Assembly: GCA_017649895.1 (NCBI GenBank)
Contig: JAGCFW010000008.1
Location: forward strand, 1 to 64,000
Reading direction: 5' to 3'
From: Alphaproteobacteria bacterium
GTDB lineage: Bacteria; Pseudomonadota; Alphaproteobacteria; UBA3830
DNA: 64,000 nt
Shown: one piece after another, positions 1-9,075 of the stretch
How positions within the stretch are numbered: the first letter of the stretch is position 1
How the letters are laid out: the number at the start of each line of letters is the position of its first letter
Program-made: the position numbers and the translations under genes
The notes under the pieces: generated by a model
Database searches by the model: none
Seen by the model: only the letters and a program-made list of their open reading frames with translations
Told to the model about the DNA's origin: nothing

Positions 1-20
1 AGGATCAAACTCTCAAGTTA
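1..20 (-). rRNA. rrs: 16S rRNA gene, 5' end only
   Basis: Read on the minus strand, the first 20 bases contain GAGAGTTTGATCCT, the conserved start of 16S rRNA (site of the universal 27F primer). The preceding ACTT matches the usual alphaproteobacterial beginning. The rest of the gene lies outside the window to the left. Small subunit rRNA of the 30S ribosome. Confidence 0.9.
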
Positions 21-155
21 AACCTTTTGTCCCCAAAAGGCCTCCTGCCTCATACCTATCTGACGCAAGTCAAATATATATGCGACTCCTAAAATTACGC
101 CGCCTATATATCCTCTCGTTTCTGTTCTTTACTTCGTTCAATGATCGTGTCTCAA

Positions 156-184
156 TTTATATACTTTCACCCTCCCCCCGTCAA
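156..184 (-). promoter_or_regulatory. Probable rRNA promoter
   Basis: On the minus strand TTGACG (179-184) is followed after exactly 17 bases by TATAAA (156-161). This is a near-consensus sigma-70 promoter pointing at the 16S gene and leaving a leader of about 130 nt. The spacer is unusually G-rich for this genome. Confidence 0.7.
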
Positions 185-235
185 CCAATTTTTTTACTTT
201 TTTTTAACTTTTATCCTCTTCATCCTTATTTGTAC

Positions 236-256
236 AAAAAAACGCCCCTAAGGGCG
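236..256 (-). terminator. Rho-independent terminator
   Basis: On the minus strand a 5-bp GC stem (CGCCC/GGGCG, 243-256) with a 4-base loop is followed by seven T residues (236-242). It lies about 70 bp beyond the stop of the large exported protein gene and would separate that transcript from the rRNA promoter. Confidence 0.6.
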
Positions 257-326
257 CTTCTGTATAGCTGTTCGCCTTATAATATCTAACTTTTTACTTT
301 GCTGGTTTTTATAAGAAAATTCCTCC

Positions 327-3300
327 TCACAATAAATCATAATCCCAATAAATTTCATTCACTAAATCCCTAAATCTTAGATCTCTTTTTAATACTTCAA
401 TGACAACATCTTTCACAATATCTCTATATCTTTCTCCATATTCCTTACGAATATAATTTATTATACGTTTTGTTTTTTTTCTTACATCTTCTTCATTGTC
501 TGAGCTTACTAAAACAGACATTAGGCGCCATATACTCCACACTCCACCTTTTTTTGCACTAATCCCTATTTTTTTCATTAGAAATTCAAAATTTTTTTCG
601 GACAGCTCCCCTATTATTGCTGAAGCTTGCTCTTCGGTAAAGTTACCTTTAAAATCGTCGAATATTCTATCCGCTATTTCCTTCACTAAATCACGACAGA
701 ATTTTTCTTTCTCTAATACTCCAATGACGATATCTATCCCAATATTTGTATATCCTTTTCCACATTTCTCACGAATATAATTTATTATATGTTCTGTTTT
801 TTTTCTTATATCCTCTTTGTTGCATGAGCTTACTAAAACAGACATTAGTTTTTTAATATCACTAGGCGATATACTCCGACTTTCACCTTTTTCATTAATC
901 CCTATTCTTTTCATTAGAGATTCAACATTTTTTTCAGACAGCTTCCCTATTATTAATGAAGCTTGCTCTACGGTAAAGTTACCTTTAAAATCGTCGAATA
1001 TTCTATCCGCTATATCGTTCCTATGTATTTTTGAAATCGGCAATAACAATTCTAGTTTTTTCTGGCTTCTGTGTATGTCATTACGTAGGGTAATTTTACA
1101 TTTTCTTTTTTTTGCATATTCTATAAAAGCATTGATTACAGGATTACCGTCTTCAAAATCTATCATATCTAAAAAACAAAGCATATCTTCAATGGCTGAA
1201 ATTTTCACATCTTTATCTTTAGCGACTCGTTCAAGATGAGGAATGAATACATCAAGCATTTCTTTATCAAAAACCGAAGAGTTAATTTTCTCCTGCCAAG
1301 CAAACATCGTATAATAGCTCGCGCCACATAGCTCATCGATTAGATCTTTAGTTTCCATAGTTCTAAGCTGTTCTTTGATAAGATCATCTATTTCTTTATA
1401 ATTTGAGGCTATCGGTCTTAAAGTCAACAAAAGTCTCAAAGGAGCCTCCTTCAGAGCTTGATTTATTTTTAATTTCCGAAGCGACGGCTCGGTATCGTAG
1501 TGATAAATCATTTCGTATCTCGCAAGTGCAATATCCAGTGCATTATAAGAATGATCCATCACAAAATTACAAAGATCAAATACACTCTGCTTAAAAGATT
1601 CTTCACGAAACCCGGTTGTATATAAATCCCAAAAAGAAGCGAATCCACCAAATATTTTACGGCCCATAGTCTCAATAGGAGGATTTTCAGTGCGAAGCAG
1701 ATCAAGTATATAGGTTACTTTGCTACTTGCGGCTTCATTCATTTTCATTACGAAATCTAATCCAGGGTAGTCTTCAAGCGCAGCACGCGGATTTATATAT
1801 ATCTTTTCTATAACGGAACCCGTCGTATTATTGCTCAAATCTATCTTCTTTTCCATGTCTATGCGCCCCAAATACGCATGCCACTTCACACTATGAAAAT
1901 TTAATACATTGTTTTGTTTATGTTCCATTGGGTAAATAGAGATACATCCCTTGACATCATAACCTTCATTCTCGAGTCTTTTCCCTACAGCAACTAAATT
2001 CACATCCGTTCGGACACCTATCAAATCGTTTATAATATCCAATATATTACCTTTATTAAGAACAAATTTACCTAACTTTAATTGGCTATTTATTTCTTTA
2101 ATTCGTGTTTCCGCAGCCTGCTTTCTTGGAGTACTTTCTCCACCTTGAGTCGCAGAATAGTTCTGCATCAAATAACAAAATACTTTTATTATATTACCCC
2201 AACATCCGCATAATTCACATTTTGAGTTCTCGTACTTATATTCCATAAAAGGGAGACCGCTCACTACGTTCGCCCATTCGTTTCTGATTTCTTCGGAAAA
2301 ATCATTCGCTAATTTTCGAATATTTCGTGCTTGTCCACCAGGAGCAAAGAAATTCAATAAAGCAGACGACTCCTTCGGTATTCTATCCAAATCTAAAACT
2401 AATTCACTGGTATACTCCCCTTCTTTAAGAACAGATTTTGAAAAAATCGTAGAAAAAAACTGCCTCAACGTTGTTTCCACACAATCCGGAAACACTTGTC
2501 CCTGATACGTTGCTAAACCGTTCGTAGTCGGAGTCTCATTTAACGGAAACGGAACAAGAGAAGTGTTTCTTTTTATATTGTCATATATTTTATCTGTTAA
2601 AACGCTAACATAATTTTCTTGTGAAGAATCTTCTCTTATTTTGGAAGCCATCCTGCTAAAATCATCATCATTCTCCGGAAGAACTCTCCAAACATACGCT
2701 TTGATTAGGTAATTCGTGAACAACTCAGGAATAGTCTTCCCCTCCAATAAAATTGAATTAACAATGTTTTTACCCAGACGATAAGCTTGCTTATGACTTT
2801 TTATACTAACAGATTTTTCGATACCAAAATATTTCTCACCAAACTCCTTTATTAAATCTGCCCTCTTTGAAGTTTTGTTCATCAAGTTTTCAATTTCTTG
2901 TATATCTTTAAATACGTTAGCTGATTTTTGATTTTTTCTAAAATCCTTGTCTATATCAAGCATACCGACAATGAGATCTACCAAATTCGCTTTTGTAAGA
3001 GATAAAATTGATTTTGGTCCTTCCGTATTAAATTGCGTACCTGTCGACGGAAACAATTGAATATTCAAATCATAAAAAGAATCGTATCCCTCATCTTCGT
3101 ACCTATTCTCATTTACTCGATTGGTTATCCTTTCACCATCTTTGTATTTATAGTGTACAAATCCGTTTAACCTCGCCGCTTGCGGAATTTCAGATTTAAG
3201 CATAACATACCCGGGAATGAGATCTGAATGTCCACAAAGTTGATTAACTCTTTCTCTGTACCACGCGACTGATATTGCGTCACTTTGCCAAACTAACGAT

Positions 3301-3332
3301 GCTAACTCCACAAAAAATACTATCTTTTTCAT
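327..3332 (-). CDS. Large exported protein with C-terminal tandem repeats
   Basis: Unrecognised protein of 1001 aa. I start it at the ATG at 3332 rather than further upstream, because an AAAGG-type ribosome site precedes it and the protein then opens with a short Lys-Lys plus hydrophobic N-terminus resembling a Sec signal. The C-terminus holds two 112-residue repeats beginning IADRIFDDFKGNFT (DNA period 336 bp, about 342-1013). Around residue 284 is FPDCVETTLRQFF and near 370 the cysteine cluster CELCGC. The first reminds me of a motif in large proteins of amoeba-associated bacteria, but I cannot verify that. The gene lies alone between the rRNA promoter and tsaB, with an AT-rich base composition like the other exported proteins here. 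Probably a secreted host-interaction protein; function unknown. Confidence 0.75.
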   Translation of the reverse strand: MKKIVFFVELASLVWQSDAISVAWYRERVNQLCGHSDLIPGYVMLKSEIPQAARLNGFVHYKYKDGERITNRVNENRYEDEGYDSFYDLNIQLFPSTGTQFNTEGPKSILSLTKANLVDLIVGMLDIDKDFRKNQKSANVFKDIQEIENLMNKTSKRADLIKEFGEKYFGIEKSVSIKSHKQAYRLGKNIVNSILLEGKTIPELFTNYLIKAYVWRVLPENDDDFSRMASKIREDSSQENYVSVLTDKIYDNIKRNTSLVPFPLNETPTTNGLATYQGQVFPDCVETTLRQFFSTIFSKSVLKEGEYTSELVLDLDRIPKESSALLNFFAPGGQARNIRKLANDFSEEIRNEWANVVSGLPFMEYKYENSKCELCGCWGNIIKVFCYLMQNYSATQGGESTPRKQAAETRIKEINSQLKLGKFVLNKGNILDIINDLIGVRTDVNLVAVGKRLENEGYDVKGCISIYPMEHKQNNVLNFHSVKWHAYLGRIDMEKKIDLSNNTTGSVIEKIYINPRAALEDYPGLDFVMKMNEAASSKVTYILDLLRTENPPIETMGRKIFGGFASFWDLYTTGFREESFKQSVFDLCNFVMDHSYNALDIALARYEMIYHYDTEPSLRKLKINQALKEAPLRLLLTLRPIASNYKEIDDLIKEQLRTMETKDLIDELCGASYYTMFAWQEKINSSVFDKEMLDVFIPHLERVAKDKDVKISAIEDMLCFLDMIDFEDGNPVINAFIEYAKKRKCKITLRNDIHRSQKKLELLLPISKIHRNDIADRIFDDFKGNFTVEQASLIIGKLSEKNVESLMKRIGINEKGESRSISPSDIKKLMSVLVSSCNKEDIRKKTEHIINYIREKCGKGYTNIGIDIVIGVLEKEKFCRDLVKEIADRIFDDFKGNFTEEQASAIIGELSEKNFEFLMKKIGISAKKGGVWSIWRLMSVLVSSDNEEDVRKKTKRIINYIRKEYGERYRDIVKDVVIEVLKRDLRFRDLVNEIYWDYDLL
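342..1013 (-). repeat. Tandem 336-bp repeat inside a gene
   Basis: Two adjacent in-frame copies of about 336 bp (112 codons) form the C-terminus of the 327-3332 gene. The block around 625-677 recurs at about 961-1013 almost unchanged, including the stretch coding IADRIFDDFKGNFT, while other parts have diverged. This indicates duplication followed by partial divergence. Confidence 0.85.
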
Positions 3333-3504
3333 ACCTTTTCCTTTTCGAAAACACACATACCTTCGCACCACGCGAACGCTCAAAACATATTCAATTTTTC
3401 GATACAAAAACTACACTAAACACTAACTGAGCGTACAACTATCATGTGACAAATTATTTTGCAAGATTTTTTTGCATTTGTTTTTTAATTTCCAGGAACA
3501 AAAA

Positions 3505-4104
3505 TTAAGCTCTTGCGTTGATGTATAAGGGAGATACCTTCGGTTCGTATTCTGTTAATTCAAGAAAATTTTTTGCATTTTTATAATCTTTGATCTCAAA
3601 GAATTCGCGCTCGGTATTTTGTAGAATTTCGTCAATTTTGTCTCCTGCCAGAGGAAGATTTTGCGTTGAATCAAGCGCTCCCTCCAGAGAGTCATACGGG
3701 CTGACGCCGAAATTTCCGGTCGCGAAATCGTGAAAATACACTTGGTTTTTCTCACTTTTGATAATTGCAATGAGGTTATTCTCCTGTCCGAAAGTTTTTC
3801 CGAAAAGATTTTTTATGACGTGGAAATAGCTTGCGCATACGGCCGGAATATTCAGAGCAAGAGACAATCCCTTGACAAAACTTTGGGCAGTGCGGATTCC
3901 CGTAAAAGATCCGGGACCGGATGCTGTGATGATTCGATCAATTTTTTGCAAATCGATTTTGTTGCGCAGGCAGAGATCCTGAGCCAACTTCACCAAATAA
4001 GTCGGAGCATTGACATTTTCATTGATCTCGAACAGCTGTCCCTCAAATTTTACTGCGATCGAACATCTTTTCAGATCTGCGGTGACTGCTAAAACATTAC
4101 TCAT
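3505..4104 (-). CDS. tsaB: tRNA threonylcarbamoyladenosine biosynthesis protein TsaB
   Basis: A 199-aa protein of the ASKHA fold family. TsaB is the scaffold partner of TsaD in making t6A37 on ANN-decoding tRNAs in the cytoplasm. Residues about 64-72 carry the diagnostic GPGSFTGIR motif after a YLVKLAQDL helix, and the N-terminus has the expected first strand (NVLAVTADLKRCSIAV). Length is slightly short of the usual 210-230 aa. The start overlaps the 3' end of rnd by 8 nt, so it is translationally coupled as the last gene of the M23-serC-rnd-tsaB run. Confidence 0.9.
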   Translation of the reverse strand: MSNVLAVTADLKRCSIAVKFEGQLFEINENVNAPTYLVKLAQDLCLRNKIDLQKIDRIITASGPGSFTGIRTAQSFVKGLSLALNIPAVCASYFHVIKNLFGKTFGQENNLIAIIKSEKNQVYFHDFATGNFGVSPYDSLEGALDSTQNLPLAGDKIDEILQNTEREFFEIKDYKNAKNFLELTEYEPKVSPLYINARA

Positions 4105-5152
4105 ACAACACCACTTCGCTATCTTTTACTCCCAATTTGATTTTTCCTCCCAACAACTCTTGAGCAGAATTTCCGAAAACGTCTTGGCGCCATCCTCGCA
4201 AAAATTTCACCGATTGATCGCCATTAACAAACCGAAACAAATCTTTAACCGAGGCAATCATGATCGGCGCAACATTATGCTGCTTTGATTTTATATTTAG
4301 CAAAGTTTTCAGCAAATCGACCGCCGGATTTCTGTCTGTTTGGAATTTTTCCGGAGAAAAATCCTCCGCCACCGTCTCGGCGTAATCCAGGAACTCTTTA
4401 TCATCAACCAAATTTCGCGAATTTTTCAGATTTCGGATATATTCAATTCCCTTTTTGCAAATCGACTTGATAAGTCGATCGCTTACCAAAATCTCCGGAG
4501 CAATTTTTTTCTCTTTCGACTTCTCATCTCTCCAACTGAGAAGTTTGTGAAGCAATGGATAACTTGCCTCGTTCAAAGAATCCTCCAGTGAATTTTTTTC
4601 CATCAACTGCGACATTTCATCGTCGAGCCAATTTTCGCGACGCAATTTCTTCAGCTGCGCGATCTGCTTCTGATAGACTTTTCGCAAATATGTCACGTCT
4701 TCCGATGCATAGGCCAATTGCTTTTTGCTGAGGGGCCTTTTGCTCCAATCACTCATTCCGTAATTTTTCTTCAACTTTTTGTTCGTGTATTGCAGAACAA
4801 TGGACTGATAACTGATATTTTCCTTGGTACTCAGAACCATTTCGTAAAGCTGCGTGTCGTAAAAATTCTTTGTTTCGAGCCCGTAATTTTGCAAAATCTC
4901 AATATCCTGCCGAGCACAATGAAAAACTTTTTTCAGATTTTTGGCAGAAAAAAATGGCCTCAAAAAACTCAAATCGACGTCAACAGGATCAATCACATAA
5001 TTTTCGGACTCGGTCGCAATTTGCAAAAGGCACAGCAGCGGCAATTGATTTTCTTCTCGAATAAACTCGGTATCGACGGTGATAAAACCCTGTTCGCCGA
5101 GAAGATCCGTCGCTAATTTTTGAACTGTTTCTTCCGAATTAACCAAAATCAT
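4097..5152 (-). CDS. rnd: Ribonuclease D
   Basis: A 351-aa 3'-5' exoribonuclease of the DEDD superfamily that trims tRNA 3' ends. Exo I is seen as VDTEF (about residues 26-30), Exo II within FHCARQDIEIL, and Exo III in the YASEDVTYL segment (DEDDy type). An HRDC-like C-terminal region follows (LLSWRDEKSKEKKIAPEILVSD). I chose the ATG at 5152 over 5170 because it fits the normal RNase D beginning. It overlaps the end of serC by 14 nt and tsaB by 8 nt, so the three are likely cotranscribed. Confidence 0.9.
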   Translation of the reverse strand: MILVNSEETVQKLATDLLGEQGFITVDTEFIREENQLPLLCLLQIATESENYVIDPVDVDLSFLRPFFSAKNLKKVFHCARQDIEILQNYGLETKNFYDTQLYEMVLSTKENISYQSIVLQYTNKKLKKNYGMSDWSKRPLSKKQLAYASEDVTYLRKVYQKQIAQLKKLRRENWLDDEMSQLMEKNSLEDSLNEASYPLLHKLLSWRDEKSKEKKIAPEILVSDRLIKSICKKGIEYIRNLKNSRNLVDDKEFLDYAETVAEDFSPEKFQTDRNPAVDLLKTLLNIKSKQHNVAPIMIASVKDLFRFVNGDQSVKFLRGWRQDVFGNSAQELLGGKIKLGVKDSEVVLYE

Positions 5153-6284
5153 ATTCAGAAGCAACCTCATTGTAAATTTCGAGAAGATTTGGCAAAAATG
5201 ATTTCAGATCTTCGGACTCAATCGTCGGACCGCACCAAATTCTGATGTGAGGCTCGGCCGCCAAAGCGTGCCCAAGAAAATCATATCCGCACTGTCTATA
5301 GGAAGCCAAATCCCGAATTCTGTGCAGAAATTTCCACTTTTGGTCTTTCGACAATTGCCAATATTTTTCGTTGTTGATGTCCAAACAAGCTATGTGATGC
5401 GCTCGAAACTTTTCCTCGACCAAAAACCTAAAAGCATCCTGTGATTTCGGAGATTTCAGCCATTCGTAAACTGTTTTGTAATTATCTTCGACCCTACGCA
5501 TCAAAAACGGCAGCCCCCCGGCATGATCCGCCCAAATCAAAGTCTCGTAAAAATCCTGAAAGCACATCAACGACGGAGTGTTAATCGTAGCTCCGTCAAA
5601 AAAATCCATATTAATCCGTCCGTCATTCACAATTCTGAAAATTCGCGGAATAGCTTGACTTGGCCGAAAATTTCTCAGTCGATCAACCGCGCGCGGACTT
5701 AACACTACGGTACCGAATCCGCCTTCGCCTCCCAACGCTTTCTGCCAAGAGAAAGCCACGGCATCCAATTTTTTCCAATCGACATCTATGATAAAAGCTC
5801 CCGACGACGCGTCGCAAACCGTCAATCCTTCGCGATTTTCTGGAATCCAATTGGTATCATGAAACGAGACACCTGAAGTTGTTGAACTTAGACAAAAAAC
5901 TACATCATGCGAAAAATTCGCCCTGGTCACATCAGCTATTTTCGGAAATTCTTCGCAAATCAATGTCGTGTTCGAAATTTTCAGCTCCTTAACGACGTCG
6001 TGCGCCCAGTGATTACTGAAAACGCAATAAGCAAGAACATCCACGGGTCTCGCTCCCAGCAAATTCCACATCAGAAGCTCCATGCCTCCGGTGCAAGAAG
6101 CAGTACAAGTTCCTACCAGATAATCGTCAGGAATGCCCAAAATTTTCCGCTGAAGTCGAACTGTTTCCCGAATCAGCGTCAACCCTTCTTTTGATCTGTG
6201 GGATCTCCCAGCAAGAGAGAAATTCGGGAAACTCCAACCTTTGCGCTTCGCACAAGGACCAGACCCAAAACATTTACTTTCCAT
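5139..6284 (-). CDS. serC: Phosphoserine aminotransferase
   Basis: A 381-aa PLP-dependent aminotransferase converting 3-phosphohydroxypyruvate and glutamate to O-phosphoserine (serine synthesis; a related reaction feeds PLP synthesis). The N-terminal FGSGPCAKRKGW is the hallmark of the alphaproteobacterial/Methanosarcina-type SerC, and the PLP lysine sits in SWQKALGGE. Start chosen at the ATG at 6284; a TTG three codons earlier is possible. It lies 12 nt after the M23 peptidase stop. Keeping a serine-synthesis step is notable in a likely nucleotide-importing parasite, because many such bacteria lose it. Confidence 0.9.
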   Translation of the reverse strand: MESKCFGSGPCAKRKGWSFPNFSLAGRSHRSKEGLTLIRETVRLQRKILGIPDDYLVGTCTASCTGGMELLMWNLLGARPVDVLAYCVFSNHWAHDVVKELKISNTTLICEEFPKIADVTRANFSHDVVFCLSSTTSGVSFHDTNWIPENREGLTVCDASSGAFIIDVDWKKLDAVAFSWQKALGGEGGFGTVVLSPRAVDRLRNFRPSQAIPRIFRIVNDGRINMDFFDGATINTPSLMCFQDFYETLIWADHAGGLPFLMRRVEDNYKTVYEWLKSPKSQDAFRFLVEEKFRAHHIACLDINNEKYWQLSKDQKWKFLHRIRDLASYRQCGYDFLGHALAAEPHIRIWCGPTIESEDLKSFLPNLLEIYNEVASEYDFG

Positions 6285-6296
6285 TGAAATCAACCG

Positions 6297-7403
6297 TTAC
6301 TTAACGGAATTCGACAACTTACCGAAATAATTCTTCAACGAACTGAACTGCGCTTTGTTGGAAACACGCTTCGAATTGTCAGCCGCAATCATTTTCACAC
6401 GCATCGGATTAAGATTAACCTTATTACGAGCCAACTCCAGATGCAGATGCGGCCCCGTCGCCACTCCCGATGAACCGGAATATGCTATTAACTGTCCCTT
6501 TCTGACCCTAGCTCCGGAACGAACTGCAAACCTGCTCAAGTGAGCGTATCTACTGGAGTACCCATTTTTATGTTTGATGTCGACGCACCTTCCGTACCCG
6601 GAATACCTCGACGCACGAGTCACAACTCCGTCGTAAATCGCATAAACAGGAGTCCCATAGCCGGCAACTAAATCAACTCCGGCGTGCCTTTTGTATCTTT
6701 TCGTAACCGGGTGAATTCTCAAACCAAACGGCGAAGAAACTCTCATTTTACCTCTGATCGGAGCCGCAAAAGCCCCACCCGATTTGGCATCATCAACCTT
6801 TTTTCCATTCTCAAAGAAATATCCCTCTTTTCCGAATTTGTACACGGAAGCCTGTCTTCTCTTTGTCTTAATCTTTGAGTAAATAAGCTCGTTTTTCGAA
6901 TTGAAAGCGATTTCAAACTGATCGCCCTTTTTCAGCGAACGCCTGAAATCAATTTTGGACGACAGGCTCTTGATGACCTTATCGATAACCCTCACGGGAA
7001 TGGATAAATTTCTCGCATCGACATAAAAATTATTGCGAATCGTCCCTTTGATCAATTTCCCGCCTTTGTAAGGCCCCGTTTTTATCTCCGCAAATCTCAA
7101 CGGCTCTGTAGAACGAGTTTTATTGCTCGCGTTCGCAACCTGCAAAGATTTAAAATTCGCAATATCAAAAGGCGCTGATTTACTTTTTCCCAAATATCCT
7201 GAAACCAAAGAATTCGTCAATTTCGCCTGAAAAATCGGGCTTCCATCCCAAATAGAGTCACTCCTCGAAAGGAAAGTCTCTTCTCTGCCAACAAAAGCAG
7301 CCCTGCCACTAGACAAATCCCACAGCATTGGAGAATAAGCCAAAACCAACAAAGCGCCACCGCCCAGTATTCTAAACTGCTTTGAAAATCGAGACAGATC
7401 CAA
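6297..7403 (-). CDS. M23-family peptidoglycan endopeptidase
   Basis: A predicted zinc metallopeptidase of the LytM/M23 family that cuts peptidoglycan cross-links in the periplasm. The C-terminus has the metal ligands in RHAGVDL and PHLHLEL, with the SGYGRCVDIKHKNGYSSRYAHL core between. An N-terminal hydrophobic segment (ILGGGALLVLAYSPML) suggests a signal anchor. No good ATG exists near the start. I choose TTG at 7403 because GAGGAGGG lies 4 nt before it, and a start at 7580 would run into the tRNA-Asp promoter. 368 aa. First gene of the M23-serC-rnd-tsaB run. Confidence 0.85.
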   Translation of the reverse strand: MDLSRFSKQFRILGGGALLVLAYSPMLWDLSSGRAAFVGREETFLSRSDSIWDGSPIFQAKLTNSLVSGYLGKSKSAPFDIANFKSLQVANASNKTRSTEPLRFAEIKTGPYKGGKLIKGTIRNNFYVDARNLSIPVRVIDKVIKSLSSKIDFRRSLKKGDQFEIAFNSKNELIYSKIKTKRRQASVYKFGKEGYFFENGKKVDDAKSGGAFAAPIRGKMRVSSPFGLRIHPVTKRYKRHAGVDLVAGYGTPVYAIYDGVVTRASRYSGYGRCVDIKHKNGYSSRYAHLSRFAVRSGARVRKGQLIAYSGSSGVATGPHLHLELARNKVNLNPMRVKMIAADNSKRVSNKAQFSSLKNYFGKLSNSVK

Positions 7404-7541
7404 AATTCCCTCCTCGGAATACAAAAAATATAAACCTAGTTCAAAAATATGCAAATAAATCGTTAAAATCAATAGGTTGTTTCCTTTTTCTGTACGCAAA
7501 AGCGTTTTTTTTGATTTTAATCGTTTTCTATCATTTTTTGA

Positions 7542-7568
7542 TTGACTTTTTCTCAGTGTCCGTATAAG
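7542..7568 (+). promoter_or_regulatory. tRNA-Asp promoter
   Basis: TTGACT (7542-7547), 15 bases, then TATAAG (7563-7568), ending 14 bp before the tRNA. With a 17-base spacer the -10 would read TAAGAT. The same TTGACx-N15-TATAAx layout precedes tRNA-Cys. Confidence 0.6.
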
Positions 7569-7582
7569 ATGAGCGCACATTT

Positions 7583-7659
7583 GGGGGTGTAGCTCAGTTG
7601 GTTAGAGCGTCGGCTTGTCACGCCGAAGGTCGCGAGTTCGAGTCTCGTCACTCCCGCCA
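7583..7659 (+). tRNA. tRNA-Asp (GUC)
   Basis: A 77-nt cloverleaf with acceptor GGGGGTG pairing CACTCCC (one G-U), D-loop GCTCAGTTGGTTAGAGC, anticodon loop TTGTCAC with anticodon GTC, T-arm GAGTTCGAGTCTC, and an encoded CCA end. Confidence 0.97.
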
Positions 7660-7824
7660 GTCATTTTTTCGGTAAATTTGTCGTGGATTTATGTTTTTAG
7701 GACATAGAAACAGCAGGAGTATAGTTACGTCCGCTTTTCAAATCAAATTTTAAGAAAAATTTCACACCAAAAACGTTCAAGCGCAACCAACACAGAATTA
7801 AAAAGGCCCGCACAGATTTCGGTA

Positions 7825-8289
7825 TTATTTTTTTCTGAAACTATCGAATCGAATGATATTGTCGTCCGATTTCGCTGAATTTTCCTCGCTTTCCAGCACT
7901 GAAACCTTTGGCTTTTCAGGACCGGAACCCGTGTCGTTAAATCTCGGAGTAAACTGCAAGGCGAACTTCACGGAAGGATCTACGAAGGCTGTCAATGCAC
8001 TGAACGGAACAAACAATTTTTCGCGGATTGCATTAAAACTCAACTCGACCGAAAATCCCTCACCTGAAACCTGCAAATCCCAGAATTGGTGCTGCAAGAC
8101 AATCATCACTTCCTCAGGATGGCGTTCCTTCAAAAACTTCGGAACCCGAGTCATAGGATGATCCGTTCTGAATTTAACGTAAAAATGATGACTTCCGGAC
8201 AACCCATTGGCAGAAACTTCCGAAAGCACTTCCTTCACTACCGAAACCAGAGCCTTTTGAACCAGCTCATCATAATTGAAACCGCTCAA
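7825..8289 (-). CDS. sspB: SspB-family ClpXP adaptor
   Basis: A 154-aa protein matching the alphaproteobacterial SspB family, which tethers ssrA-tagged and other substrates to the ClpXP protease. Visible family features are the YDELVQKAL start, HFYVKFRTDHPMTRVP, PEEVMIVLQHQFWDL, and SFNAIREKLFVPFSALTAFVDPSVKFALQF, followed by an acidic/polar tail ending IIRFDSFRKK. The reading frame is open further upstream, but that part is the tRNA-His gene read as protein. I place the start at TTG 8289, six bases after GGAG. It follows tRNA-His by 19 nt and is likely cotranscribed with nusB and the tRNA. Confidence 0.85.
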   Translation of the reverse strand: MSGFNYDELVQKALVSVVKEVLSEVSANGLSGSHHFYVKFRTDHPMTRVPKFLKERHPEEVMIVLQHQFWDLQVSGEGFSVELSFNAIREKLFVPFSALTAFVDPSVKFALQFTPRFNDTGSGPEKPKVSVLESEENSAKSDDNIIRFDSFRKK

Positions 8290-8308
8290 TTCTTTCTCCA
8301 AAACTAAA

Positions 8309-8386
8309 TGGGGCGAGTGACTGGAATTGAACCAGCGACCTCCAGGGCCACAATCTGGCGCTCTAGCCAATTGAGCTACACTCGCC
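8309..8386 (-). tRNA. tRNA-His (GUG)
   Basis: A 78-nt tRNA with anticodon GTG in the loop TTGTGGC and an encoded CCA (8309-8311). The acceptor stem is 8 bp (GGCGAGTG with CACTCGCC), giving the extra G-1:C73 pair diagnostic of tRNA-His. It lies between nusB and sspB on the same strand. Confidence 0.97.
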
Positions 8387-8442
8387 ACACACTCTGCTTT
8401 TTTAACTGTTTTACCGTGAAAGGTCAATAGTAAAGAGAAAGT

Positions 8443-8913
8443 TTATGCGGATTTTTGCTGCTTAAATATCGAGTTTAATATTCCGTTGACGAATGAGACT
8501 TCTCCCTTTTTGAAAAAGGATTTTGCAATCTCGATATATTCATTAAAGACCACATTTGCGGGCATATCTTTGAAAAAAACAACCTCACAAACTCCCAATC
8601 GAAGCAGCGCCTGCATAACCTTGTCGAAACGAGAAAATGCCCAATTATCCGCAACGTTTTTTTCAATCAATTTGTCTATTTCATCTCGATGACTCTGTGT
8701 TTTTGTTATCAACTCAGTAAAAAACTCAGCATCGATTTCGTCGAGAAAAATTTCCTCACTAAGTAGGATTTTCGGATCATACTTTGCTTCCGCCAAAATT
8801 TTGTCCATCGGCTTTTTTTCGAATTCCGACCGATACATAACCTGTACGGCATAAAGCCTCGTCAACCCTCTTAAACCACTCTTTGACTTTCGAATTTTTT
8901 CCTGCATTGTCAT
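8443..8913 (-). CDS. nusB: Transcription antitermination factor NusB
   Basis: A 156-aa all-helical NusB protein. It binds boxA RNA with NusE (S10) in rRNA antitermination. Seen: GLRGLTRLYAVQVMYRSEF at the N-terminus, and DKVMQALLRLGVCEVVFFKDMPANVVFNEYIEIAKSFF plus FVNGILNSIF at the C-terminus. The start at 8913 (MTMQEK) fits the family. Longer in-frame sequence upstream overlaps a duplicated rpiB tail (8961-9025) and is not expected to be translated. tRNA-His and sspB follow downstream. Confidence 0.9.
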   Translation of the reverse strand: MTMQEKIRKSKSGLRGLTRLYAVQVMYRSEFEKKPMDKILAEAKYDPKILLSEEIFLDEIDAEFFTELITKTQSHRDEIDKLIEKNVADNWAFSRFDKVMQALLRLGVCEVVFFKDMPANVVFNEYIEIAKSFFKKGEVSFVNGILNSIFKQQKSA

Positions 8914-8960
8914 CCCGAATCCAACACTTACGTCAGGAATATATCGCAGTTTTGAAAAAT

Positions 8961-9025
8961 TGCAAACATTAAATGTCAACTAACTCCAACCTGCGCTGGT
9001 GACGGCCGCCCTCGAAATCGGTGGA
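8961..9025 (-). pseudogene. Orphan copy of the rpiB 3' end
   Basis: 65 bp that align without gaps to the true end of rpiB at 12409-12473, with 8 differences. The last 35 bp (8991-9025) are identical. On the minus strand it still reads STDFEGGRHQRR followed by LELVDI and a TAA stop, against LDLINV in the intact gene. It is a tail without the rest of the gene, directly upstream of nusB, and is separated from rpiB by the 9076-12264 ankyrin gene. Confidence 0.9.
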
Positions 9026-9075
9026 CAGAATCGTTTAGGAAAACAAAAAAAAGCATCCCGAAGAGCGCAACTAAA

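Noticed and set aside
3391-3414. Short motif GTAGTTTTTGTATCGAAAA upstream of the 327-3332 gene, also near 16906-16928 and 52412-52428
   Set aside because: Similar strings occur before three exported-protein genes, but their distance to the start codon differs widely (about 14 to 80 bp), so I do not call a regulatory element.
8290-8427. N-terminal extension of the sspB frame ([21 protein letters not shown])
   Set aside because: This is the tRNA-His gene read as protein; the real start is the TTG at 8289 behind GGAG.
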